A DNA stretch of 64,000 bases from Allolobophora icterica (taxonomy: Eukaryota; Annelida; Clitellata; Crassiclitellata; Lumbricidae): assembly GCA_963556255.1 (NCBI GenBank), contig OY744604.1, positions 76,772,736 through 76,836,735 on the forward strand. The letters run 5' to 3'. A program made the translations under genes and the position numbers. The notes beneath the pieces were generated by a model. That model searched no databases. It had not been told where the DNA came from and saw only the letters and a list, made by a program, of their open reading frames with translations. Below, piece by piece: positions 12,188-22,236 of the stretch (position 1 is its first letter; the number at the start of each line of letters is the position of its first letter).

Positions 12188-12453
12188 CCCATGGTATGCA
12201 GTAACGTAACTTTCATTACCAATGTGGATGAGGGCTAATTTGTACTCTAAATAGACGCCGTTAATATGAAGGCTCAGATAAGGGAAATGGTACAGCACTA
12301 ACAGCAATTAATGTCACGCAGTTTATACTAAGTAGTAACGAATGATATAATTATGCCTAAATTTGGTGTTAGCACATTAGTCTGTGAAAGTTCATTATAT
12401 GCGTTCTGAAAACACGACAATCATTGTTAATGTAAAATATATGGTTGATTCTG

Positions 12454-12603
12454 CAGTAGCGTAGCTAGGATTTTACCATAGGGGTGCGTAATGCGAAGCA
12501 GTAGTCTTCTGAGAACCTATTCTATTTAGGGTGAGCTCCAGAGACATAGATTTTAGACAATCACGGAACAACTTTCTCGATACTACTTTCTTATTTTAAC
12601 AGA
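12454..12603 (+). mobile_element. hAT-type element end (terminus on the left)
   Basis: Starts CAGTAGCGTAGCTAGG and runs through GGGTGCGTAATGCGAAGCAG to TTTCTTATTTTAACAG. It mirrors the end at 12034-12187, with termini facing each other across 266 bp of unique sequence. No terminal partner is visible downstream. Confidence 0.6.
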
Positions 12604-12903
12604 TTCACAGCATAACGTTAAACGTTTTATTAAAAGATAGTAATCGTGAAGCAGATAACTTATGTACTTCTTAAGAAAGCAAAGCAGAAACAGTTGTTAT
12701 TGTAAAGTTCGCAGTGTTAGGCCACGCATATGATTCTGGTGGAGTATAGAATTCAGCCTGAAATCGAAATTAGTCTGCTTTGGTTAACTTTGCTCCAAAC
12801 TCATTCTGATGACCAACGTCTGTTACTGCGCTCGCCCGTAAATTCTCTGACTGAGCATCTGAGACTATGTTTAGTGACACAGGTTCACACACAGCTATTA
12901 AAT

Positions 12904-13846
12904 CAGGGGTGGGCAAACTACCAACACTTTTTATCCGGCCCCACAATTCTTCAGAAAAATGTCTAAAAATTCAGACCACGAGAAGTTTTCTTCGTTTTGC
13001 TCACGTGTCACTGCTCTCTTACTTACTATTCCGCCCTCGGCCATTATAATAACTCTGTGTATTAACTCTGCCGATCTGCTCCACTTCCCCGCAGAGGTTT
13101 TTGACAATGACGTGTACGCTGAAATGAAATCCTTCCAAGTAAGGCTAATATTGCTTTCAACGCAGATGAAAGAACAAAACTACGGGCACTTTCCGACCCT
13201 ACAGTAAGTCTAGTTGTAAACTGTTACAGTAGTGTCTACAGAAAAAAATAGCCTTCAGTTCTCAAATTTGAAAGAAGAGTTCTCCAGACGATTGGCGGAT
13301 TTTAAATCAATTGAGACTGAATTTGCTTTGCTTACTGCTTAGCCTGACATTGACAATTAGCTCCTACGGAACTTCAGCCCGGAGCTAACCGACCCACAAA
13401 AGTGACATTGTTCTTAAAGACCAGCTCAAAGGATCTGACCTGATAACATTCTTTTCTTGACTCATAAAGGAAAATACGGGATTTAAAAATGTTTGTTTTA
13501 TTCGCATCAAGCTACATCCGTCAATTTTCCGTCAATTTTCAACTATGAAGATAAACAAATCCACGTACAAGTCTCAGTTAACTGATCTAAGGTTCTAAAC
13601 TTGAACTCAAACTGCGAATTGCAGCCAGTGCAATCACTTCGGATTATGGGAAACTTGTTAGGCCAACTTCATGGTCATAATTGCATAGATCTCACTAGTA
13701 ACAGCCAAAGTATATTTAATATATTATAAATAAGTAAACTTCTTGTCATATTAGTCGTTATTAAAAGTGAAAAATTTGTTACCCGGCCCTCCGAAGTTTT
13801 TTGGCGTTTAATGTGGCCCGATGTGCAAAAAGTTTGCCCACCCCTG
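12904..13846 (+). mobile_element. hAT transposon remnant with exact 8-bp target duplication
   Basis: Starts CAGGGGTGGGCAAACTAC and ends AGTTTGCCCACCCCTG. Both flanks read TATTAAAT (12896-12903 and 13847-13854). Both ends have a CCGGCCC-type subterminal word. The interior (943 bp total) keeps decayed transposase text: LKEEFSRRLADFKSIETEF near 13270-13330 and PDIDN plus a PELTDPQ remnant after it. This matches the layout of ZBED5/GTF2IRD2-like hAT transposases. Stops interrupt it repeatedly, so it is non-autonomous. Confidence 0.9.
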
Positions 13847-13854
13847 TATTAAAT

Positions 13855-14865
13855 CGTTTTCGTTAACAACGTTACCAATAGAATTATCTGCAGTACAAAC
13901 CTCTTCAGTTCCATTTTCACTGTCGCAGTCGTTACTGGGTTGCTTTTTTGGTAAAGAAATTGAATAGATCAGTTTCTCTATAACGCTTCATCACCTACCT
14001 ATTAAATTGAAGACATTAAACTTTAAAATGTAATTTAAAGTCTGTTCTGCTTAAAAGTAAACAAGAGAGAAAGAGAGAGCGAGTGCGAGCATGAGAGTGA
14101 AGATCAGAAAGACAGACGAAGGCATTTCTTAGCACTGGATCTGAGAGATACTGTTAAAGTGCCTGAAAGAGTGACTCTGGCTGTATGTTAGCGTGCACGT
14201 GAATATACGTATCGCATGAGAGCGGTGTATTCGTTTCTACTGTAGGTCGACCAGGGTCAAATAGCCCGATACATCAGGGTGACATAGAAACCACACTTAC
14301 ATACGTCCGTGGCTCTGTGTATCATGTATCATGAAGCATCGTTCATAGACAGACTATAGTTCAGACTGCAGAGAGGCTGAAACCTACACGGGCTTTGTTG
14401 TGGCACTTTTGAACATCTATGCTAAACATGACATGAGATGGAGCAATTGGCCAAATTAAAAATGTGTGCTCTAGGAGGAAAATTAATTAATAGGGCCCTA
14501 AAGCATGTGACAGGAGTGCATACGCACCTTGTATGGCTACGCCCCTGTGACTCTGTACTGTAGGCCTACCTGCTGATGAGCGATTTTGCAGAGAGAAATA
14601 CTGGGTTTTCCTTTCTGCTGAAGCTTTTGGTTTCCCGAAAGCTGAAATTTACACAATGTAAACACATTCTGCAAAATCACGCATGCATCGGAGCAGCATA
14701 TCAAACATAATGTGGACGTGTATGTATTAAATCTCAATATTGAAAGGCGACCATGCGTGTAGAATTTCTCACTCCGTCGTCAAGCTCAGAATGAATCATG
14801 TTGAACAGTTTTAATAAGACCGGGATGTCTACTAGAAAAATATACACGCGAATATTTCTGTTGTT
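13855..14865. other. non-coding, no gene seen
   Basis: No supported gene. A purine-rich GAGA patch occurs near 14060-14120, and a hAT-like word (GGCTACGCCCCTG) occurs near 14530 without a partner end. Confidence 0.4.
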
Positions 14866-15115
14866 AGCGTGCTAGCCTGTCAATCGAGAGGTCGCGGGTT
14901 AAAATCCCAACCAGGACAGAAATTTGTGTCGAGATTTAGGCTCCACCTACACCCCTTAACCAACTCAATTATAGCCAGTATCCTGACCGTACACTGTCGG
15001 TGGAAAGATGAGATAGCGAGGGAGAGGACTGGCAATCCGCCGTCATATGCCGAGGCTAAGAAACTGAAGTCGCTAACACCTATGGCTACTCCACGGCTTG
15101 CTTAAGGGACAGCTC
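14866..15115 (+). mobile_element. tRNA-derived SINE
   Basis: The tRNA-like head has an A-box-like TTGTTAGCGTGC and a B-box-like GGGTTAAAATCCC, followed by the family body (GACAGAAATTTGTGTCGAG, CTCCACCTACACCCC, GGTGGAAAGATGAGATAGCG) and the end TTAAGGGACAGCTCCTTCTT. It has the same body as copies at 10020 (-), 18400 and 21114. It is not a functional tRNA gene: the cloverleaf cannot be completed. Confidence 0.8.
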
Positions 15116-15294
15116 CTTCTTCTCTTCTATCATTAATCTTACGCTTCATCCTGGACTAATTCTATAAATAAATTTATTTAAAAAATTCTACAACTCAGTG
15201 ATTGCATTCATTTCTGAAGTGGTACATGTGAATGTATGTCTATAATTATGTGTTTGTGTGTATGCATGTGTCTTTATGTGTATTTGTGTTCGTG

Positions 15295-15480
15295 AAGAGC
15301 TTGTGTGGGACAATGTACCCGATTGGTTAGAGCGCTCGCTTTGTAACACGGATAGTACGAGTTCGAGTCTCCCTGAGACGGTTACTGTGTAAGAACCTTG
15401 AGCAAGTCCTTCACTCATAATTGCTCAGAGTCAATGTGTTTTGATTCTTAATCATTCGATAGTGACGCCTAATAAATATA
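15295..15480 (+). mobile_element. second tRNA-derived SINE family
   Basis: GATTGGTTAGAGCGCTCGCT (A box) and GAGTTCGAGTCTC (B box) form a tRNA-like head after GACAATGTACCC. The body (AGAACCTTGAGCAAGTCCTT) is unlike the SINE at 14866. No acceptor-stem complementarity is seen, so it is called a SINE rather than a tRNA gene. Confidence 0.6.
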
Positions 15481-16421
15481 CAATAATATAAATAATATAA
15501 ACAATGATAAAAAACATATAATAATATGTGTGTACATGGATTTATGTGCGTATGCATATAGGGTGCATGTATGTATGTATACATGCGATACATATAGTAT
15601 AATACAATATATGGATGCATGCAGTAAACCAACACGGTTGTCTTGCTGCTTTGAGCAGACACACACCTGTGCATACATTCATACTACGACGGGAGAGTTC
15701 AGGCTGATAAAGGTTTCTCAGTCGAGAAAGCCTTGCTCGATAACCACGGCATGGTTATAGTCTAGGTAAATGAGCCACAGCGTCGTTGTTGGCCTAAACT
15801 TGCACCTGTAGGCTATAACCTCATCTACCTGACAACGGCTCTGCTATCGTTTCGATCAGTTGCGTTTATTTGTCTAATTTCAAAGGTCAATATCAGACAA
15901 ATCATGATGGTAATAATATTGAACAAAGGTAAGAATTTGGTGGCAGATGGTTTAGCGTTGATTTCAACGAATATACAGGCTGTTGTGTTTGTCTTAGGAT
16001 AGATTCACCTCATGTTCTTAGGTCGTAATTAATAGAACTACAGGTGCATGGCGCAATCAATATAGACATACGCCTATTACGGAGCCTCTGTCGCCCTGGC
16101 GAGCTCAATGTCAAAAGTAGGGCGAACAATAATTGGACTAGTATAGCATTACAAGAGGCTGTATTATAAATTAATACAAAAACTGTAGTTGAAGCTTCTT
16201 TTATCCAATGTTTCCAAAGATCGTAGTAGCTAAATCTAGGTATAACAAACCTATATTCCTATCTTGTCTTAAATTAAGGTCCAAGTACTAGATTTTAAGT
16301 ACATAATTCGATATTAAACTGTTACACAATCATCTTTAATCCCTTCAAATTTACAGCTTTCATTCTGTTATCAGACGTAGGAGAAACGAAATTCTGTCGG
16401 GAACAACTGACTGATTTTAAG
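15481..16421. other. non-coding; microsatellite-like ATGT/TATA patches
   Basis: Alternating purine-pyrimidine words (GTATGTATGTATACATGCG) near 15570-15590. Upstream region of Ig gene 2; no clear TATA box that I would defend. Confidence 0.4.
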
Positions 16422-18287
16422 ATGATGTTATTATTTTTAGCAATATGCTGGTATGTTTGGTGTTGCCTGTGGACGTCAGTTGCAGGCTCTCTCCTGACCA
16501 GACCAAAATCCCAAACAGTTGCAAATGGACAACGGGTAGAGATGGGATGCAGTACGAATTTATCATACGGCGTTGACTGGCATTTCGTTAGGAAAAATGG
16601 GAAAAAAGAAGAGATCTATTCAAGTGGCATAATGTCGCCAATTTACGAAGCAGAATATAAGATTGAAAAGAGAAATATTGAAGGAGTAGGAGAGTATAAC
16701 TTAGTTATAGAAAATGCGGCAGAACGGCATGCCGGGAAATACATATGCATCGATGACGAAGGATTGGGTTCCGACACAGCTTCAGCAACGTTGATGATTA
16801 TTCAGGAAGGTAAATTCGGTGCTCTACCTTTGAAACAGACATAATCTTGTGAAAATTCATCTTCCCAACTGATATTGCATAGGCCTATAAAAAATTAATA
16901 TTCCATTATTATACAAACAAGGTACACTCTATTTAAATGTACAGACTATATCGTGCACATGAACTACGATATAAAGTTTACAGAGTGAACAGAAACATAC
17001 AAAATTACATACACTCTAATTACTTTTATAATGAAAGCTATAAATAAACTCTAGTTTTCACAGCATCACAGTAGAGTAAAATGTTCGAGTTGAGACAAGA
17101 AATGCTTAACCTTCTCCTGCCCTAAGGTTGAACACTGTCGGATGGTTAGAATTGATTAGGTCGTAGGCTACACGTCACTATGAAAACATCGCAATAGAAC
17201 TTTTGGAGTGCAAATGAAGTAGGTGACTTTAAATCATAGAAGAACACATCTACTTTAACCTGAAGCTTAATTATGCAAGAATTTATTTGCAATTGGTTAC
17301 TTAACCTATATTGAAGGTCGAGCACAGTAAAGCTCGGTGTCACACAGTTAAAGCTGAGAGGCGCCAGTAGCCCTGTGCCGATAGAGCGAAGGGAATTACA
17401 ATCTGAAAGTGAAGAAGGAAGACTAAACAGTAAAATGACAATGGTCGATAAATGTGAAATGAGTTGGAAGCTGTTTACTCAATTCACTTGTTCAGTCGAC
17501 AGGCACACACAATACAGTGTAGCCTATTTTGTATGCAGTATCAGGCAAACGGAGCTGGTGAATTCGACAACGAGTAATATTGCACATATCGAGACATTGC
17601 CATTTATTGCAATTTGACTTAACTATATTTTAATTCATGTGCTTTCCGCTAGACATTTTGCAAAATGACTCACCCGCTGTCGAGACACCAGAGGAGAATT
17701 ATGATTCGATAGACACAGAGACGGACGATAAAGGCGATAAAACTGTCGTCGCTGTCGCACAGTCAACTACCATCGGCGAAATACCAGTCACAGCAACAGC
17801 ACCTCCAATTCCGCTCATAGTTGGCCTCACAGTTGGTCTCGCAGTTGGCCTTACAGTACTGATCATCATAGGCCTACTGATACATTTTTACCTTAAAGGT
17901 AAAATTTTACTAGCAACTTCCTTTTTGATCCATCTGATCCACTGATGATCTTCAAATCTTTCTCTTTTTTACACTCATTCACCTGTTTCTGGTTGCGGTG
18001 TGCCAACCAGTTTTGCTCAATAAACATACATAAAACTCCTGCATGGTTAGTGGTTACATTATAGAAAATTCATTTTTGGAGTTATTTTCTTACTTAGCAA
18101 TGAAGAAAGAATTATAGGTTTAACGCAATCAGAAAAATTAACGCAGACGAATAGTTAATTAATTAGTCAGAGGAAAACACTTACTCTATCACTTGACCTG
18201 TGCATTGTTATAGATCGTCTCATTCGCCGAGCAAAAATGGTCGATGAAGATTCAACACACAATCAAATTTTCCTACCGAAGGTATAG
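16422..18287 (+). CDS. Ig gene 2: single-Ig type I membrane protein
   Basis: Exon 1 (16422-16809) encodes a signal peptide starting MMLLFLAICWYVWCCLW and one V-like Ig domain. The domain shows Cys in VEMGCSTN, Trp in VDWHFV, the GIMSP turn, YNLVIENA, and GKYICIDD with Tyr and Cys. Exon 2 (17653-17898) adds an acidic Thr/Glu-rich stem, PPIP, and a helix of repeated VGLTVGLAVGLTVL followed by IIIGLLIHFYLK. A possible last exon (18214-18287) adds a basic RLIRRAKM patch and ends at TAG. All junctions are phase 1, so the three exons join in frame for about 235 aa. No tyrosine signalling motif is seen, so it may need a partner or act as an adhesion or decoy protein. The last exon is the weakest part; retaining the intron would instead give a stop at 17943-17945. 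Confidence 0.72.
17653..17898 (+). CDS. Ig gene 2 exon 2: stem and transmembrane segment
   Basis: 246 bases, acceptor CCGCTAG and donor GTAAAA, phase 1 to phase 1. The stem is rich in Asp, Glu and Thr. The membrane segment contains a GLTVG/GLAVG/GLTV repeat with glycines every fourth or sixth residue, a pattern that favours close helix packing, so dimerisation is possible. His, Tyr and Lys follow the helix. Confidence 0.8.
18214..18287 (+). CDS. possible cytoplasmic tail exon of Ig gene 2
   Basis: After the acceptor GTTATAG, the phase-1 continuation encodes RLIRRAKMVDEDSTHNQIF and stops at TAG. The run of Arg and Lys right after the membrane helix agrees with the positive-inside rule. The exon is too short for homology to help. 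Confidence 0.33.
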
Positions 18288-18399
18288 TTTCAATTGATGA
18301 TAATTTATATGCAGAAAGATTTTTCAACAATCTAATTACCGTGTAACCACTTTATGAAAGTTCTTTAAAATGCTGTGTCCCTTCATACGCCAGAGGGGG

Positions 18400-18600
18400 A
18401 GCTCGATAGTATAGGCCCAGTGGACTGTTAATCGAGAGGTCGGGTGTTCAAATTTCCGCAAAGGCAGAAATTTTGTTTTGACATGTCTGCCCCACCTGCG
18501 CCCCCTAGCGAACTGATCTGTAATGAGTACACTGAACGTACACTGACGGTGGGAAGATCAGGTGTTGAAGGAGAGGAATGGCCACCCGCTCAAACAACCT
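18400..18600 (+). mobile_element. tRNA-derived SINE, diverged
   Basis: Same family as 14866: the head CAGTGGACTGTTAATCGAGA with a GTGTTCAAATTTCC B-box-like word, then GGCAGAAATTTTG, CCCCACCTGCGCCCCC and GACGGTGGGAAGATCAGG. The 3' body is truncated. Confidence 0.7.
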
Positions 18601-18640
18601 ATTTATTTTGGAATATAGTAATTTTAGCCACTCGTGTTTT

Positions 18641-18975
18641 GTGAATAGTACTGTGTATAACTGACAAAGTACGTGAATAGTACTGTGTATAACTGACAAA
18701 GTACGAGAGACCAGACTGAGGTGGTATGGACATGTAATGAGAAAAGAGGATGATAGCTGTGTGAAACGAATCATGAATGCAGAGGTATACGGACGCCGCA
18801 GTCGGGGACGACAGAGGAAGAGATGGGAAGACACGATACAACAAGACCTAAAGCTCCTCAAACTGAAGAAAGAAGATGCTCAAGAAAGAAACAAGTGGAA
18901 GAGAAGGATCCGAGTAGCTGACCCGTCTCCAAAGAGGGATTAATTCGAGCCTGAAGGGAAAGAAGAAGAAGACTT
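18641..18975 (+). mobile_element. LINE 3' fragment (RT C-terminus)
   Basis: The frame from about 18697 reads RLRWYGHVMRKEDD, then EVYGRRSRGRQRKRWEDTI and ends KWKRRIRVADPSPK. This is the well-known C-terminal signature of many non-LTR reverse transcriptases. It ends in GGGAAAGAAGAAGAAG. A 32-base unit beginning GTGAATAGTACTGTG is tandemly duplicated just upstream (18641-18704). Confidence 0.75.
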
Positions 18976-21113
18976 CTTCCTTTTCACTAGATTAGGCTAT
19001 ATTTTTCTATATAAATACTTTTTTGTTGCCTTAATTTATTACAAGTTTTCTGTTTCACGCTCTCCACCTACAGACATGAAATGTCGACCAAAACATGTCG
19101 ATACATGCTGCAAATTCAATTAATAATGTGATTTTGTTTTTAATGAGCAGGATAAAGGCAGTAAGACTAATAACAACCTTCGTGTATGATGAACGGATGC
19201 TATGGAGGAAACAATCACACGGCTACGCCCGAGTTGGTCACAATTCGTCAGCATAACCCAATAGATCGGTTAAGCTCCTGAATTCTGTTTACACCGTGTT
19301 TCTTTTCAAGCAGTTTAATCAAACACTAATATTGGAGACCGAGCCCACCTTAATGGATTTAAAATCAAATTTTCACGATACCACTTTTTCAAGCAGTTTA
19401 GTGAAAAACTTATTTTGGAGACCGAACCCACCTTTACGGAATTATATTCAAATTCTCACCAGGTTCACCTGATCGTTGGGAAAGTGACAAACTGTTGCAC
19501 GGTTTAACATTGTAAGTGTAGTGTTTATCTTATGCATTATTGCTCATGTACGAGAGAATAATTATGACCAATGTATGTATGTAAAATGTATATGTCTATA
19601 TATGTATATAATGCAATGTGACAAAACATTCCTTTAAGTATTCTTTTTGTTATAATATTATTTATGTCTTTAATGTATGTATATGATGCAATGTAGCAAA
19701 ACATTCCTTTAAGCATTCCTTTTTTTATAATATCATGTATGTCTGTAATGTATGTATATAATGCAATTTAGCAAAACATTCCTTTAAGCATTCATTTTGT
19801 TATAATATTTTGTATGTCTATAATGTATGCATATAATTAAATGTAGCAAACATTCCCACCTCCAGCAAGCGCTGCTTACACAGCATTATCACTAACCTTA
19901 AAAATGCGATATAAGGTAAACAGAAAATGTGCGTTGGGCTGAATAAATTGAAACAATACGTACATTGCCAAAACTATACATGTATGTATGTACTGTTTTT
20001 TGTGTGTGTTTGTGCAGCAAACATTTGCTAACTTCTTAAAATGAACTTGTTCAGATCAGTTAGATAGTCATCTAGGTGCATTGTTTATGTGAGTTACTTA
20101 AAATGTGCTACATCAAATTATTTGAAACATCTTAACATGTACGTATATATGTATGTATGTATACACGCACTGTGTGTGTATGTGTCTATACGTGTGTATG
20201 TAATTATGTATGTACATACGTATCATATGCTAAACATATGATATGTATGTATCAAAACTCACGATATTGATACTAGAGGAAGGAGCAACTCTGATGATAT
20301 TTACATTCCTTGCTGCAATTATTGACAACATATCTTGCACGCTCAAAGAACTCCGCCACTGCCGTTTTCGAGTGGTGCCAGTCCCAAGCCTGGGTTAAGG
20401 AGGAGGGGGAAGCTAATGATCTTCGTTATGACAGAGTACGTTAAAGAGAAATGACCACATATCATTGCACGCTTAAGCTTCTTTTTGGACTTCTATAATA
20501 CAGCCATTACACTGTACATGCACATCCATTTGGAAACTTTCAGCCGTGACGTTTATTTCCATACATAATTCCAATTTATGTGTTTTATAAGATGCTTTTA
20601 ATTCTTGTTAACTAAGTAAGCAATACGTAGTCGCTGTTTAGAAATGAAACGTGATATCCGACTGTATTCCGCCAGGTTTTCTATACATTGCAGATATGTT
20701 ATATCAAATCGTGTGTGATGCCAATCAAGCTTACCCATACTATATGTGATATTCCAATCATGTTACTAGATTATGTCTATAAAGGAACAGTTCTTTAGAC
20801 TTAAAATAAGTGTTTAATGCATCTGATTTACAATAGCTATTGATGTTGCGCAAATCAGGCATTTGAATGAATTGTACTTTATAATTTTAATGCGCTTGTT
20901 ACATATAAAAACTTATGAGTTCTTTCTGGGTCTTTTTAGACAATGATCGCCGTCTGATATCATAATTATATCCGTCATTAATCAACCGTTTAAGTACCGG
21001 TACCTAACAAACAGAGTGTCAAATAATGCCATCGGTTGATGCCTTGTGCATTAGACACCGGCGCAATAGAAGTTACTAATTAATAATAATACCAAGTATG
21101 TTTAGCTTGTAAT
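18976..21113. other. non-coding repeats
   Basis: No gene seen. It holds an 80-base imperfect tandem duplication at about 19305-19465 (shared CAAGCAGTTTA and TTGGAGACCGA words), a 75-base minisatellite at 19570-19860, and ATGT/GTAT microsatellites at about 20135-20250. Confidence 0.65.
19570..19860. repeat. 75-bp minisatellite, about 4 units
   Basis: The word ATGCAATGTAGCAAAACATT or a close variant starts at 19611, 19686 and 19761 and a fourth diverged copy follows, a 75-base period. Each unit also carries TTATAATAT and a TGTATGT stretch. Confidence 0.85.
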
Positions 21114-21365
21114 TTGGGTTGCCTGATAGTCTTGTGGTTAGCGTACTGGATTGTAAACCGAGAGATTTAAATCTCCGCTAGGGCAGAAATTAGTGTCGAG
21201 GTTTCTGCTCCACTTGTAGGCTACTCTCTAACCAACTCAGCTATGGTGAGTACACTGATCTCACAACGTCTGAGGGAAGACGAGCCGAGGCTAAGAAACA
21301 TGAAATCGATAACACTTCATAGGTATGGCTGCCCAAGGGATAGCTAAGGGACTGCTCTTCTTATT
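21114..21365 (+). mobile_element. tRNA-derived SINE
   Basis: The head (GTCTTGTGGTTAGCGTACTG, then AGAGATTTAAATCTCC in the B-box position), body (GGGCAGAAATTAGTGTCGAG) and tail (AAGGGACTGCTCTTCTTATT) match the family at 14866. The intact-looking A box is the best of the four copies. Confidence 0.8.
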
Positions 21366-22110
21366 TTCTATTATGATTTCAAATCTATGTCCTTACACAA
21401 TTTTATACGTTTGCGATAACTAAAGCTGTTGAAACTGCCATTTGATATTTTGAGGGTTATGGCTTTCCTATCCAACAGCTTCTCGTATTGCTTTCGAAAA
21501 GCGAGAATAGCCTACCTGTCGTAGAGTTTCTGTATGGTTCGATTAATGACTTGATATTTCTAATGCATGACCTATACGAGACTTCCCTCGTCTATGGTTG
21601 CTTCATTATGCTTAGCTCAGGGAAAGCTTAAAGGTAGTTTTGTATACATTTAAAGAAATCGATGGCCGATGCATACTGACTGGGTAACTTACTCTAGGGT
21701 CTCTCAAATGGTAACCAGTCCTTCACAGTTATTACAGCGTTGAATTTATAATTTTAAAATCGTTTACATGTCAGCTGGCACGACATTTATAAATTTAAGG
21801 CCTCTACCGATGTAGGCTAATAGACCTTCCTATCGTCATTTTATTCTGGCATAATAATTTTGCGATAACAACTCTAGTGCGATGTTTGTACATGTTATTC
21901 GGTCAAGCAGGGTTAAATGTCGTGCTAAGACAGCATTTTTTCAAAACGTGTTTTCGTGTGCATTTGACTTCACTTAATAAGGGCTGAAAAATCTTTTATG
22001 CTATGCCTAAAGAGTGCAGCTGAGGGCTGTACTAATTACCGTGGATGCGTGCGATGGGCGATGAACACGTGATGAATAAACTCATTTGAGAACGGCCCAG
22101 GCACTGTGAC

Positions 22111-22120
22111 TTTATATAAA
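22111..22120 (+). promoter_or_regulatory. candidate TATA box of receptor copy A
   Basis: TTTATATAAA lies 117 bases before the start codon of copy A. In copy B the matching place (about 39661-39680) reads CCTCATAATAATAAAC, so the element is present in A and altered in B although flanking words (GGCCCAGG versus AGCCCAGG) are shared. No transcript evidence is available. Confidence 0.35.
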
Positions 22121-22236
22121 AATTTATATAATTTATTATATGCTGCCTATTTAATAGGCAACAAGCTTCATCTTCGTTGACAGATACATAGAATAAGTTT
22201 CGACCTTTAGCTGCGTGATCAGGATCACCAATCATA

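Noticed and set aside
17375..17617. extra Ig exon of gene 2 between exons 1 and 2
   Set aside because: No Ig cysteine/tryptophan pattern and no phase-1 splice pair around it.
14866..21365. tRNA genes
   Set aside because: A and B boxes occur but no complete cloverleaf; each is followed by a shared body, so they are SINEs.
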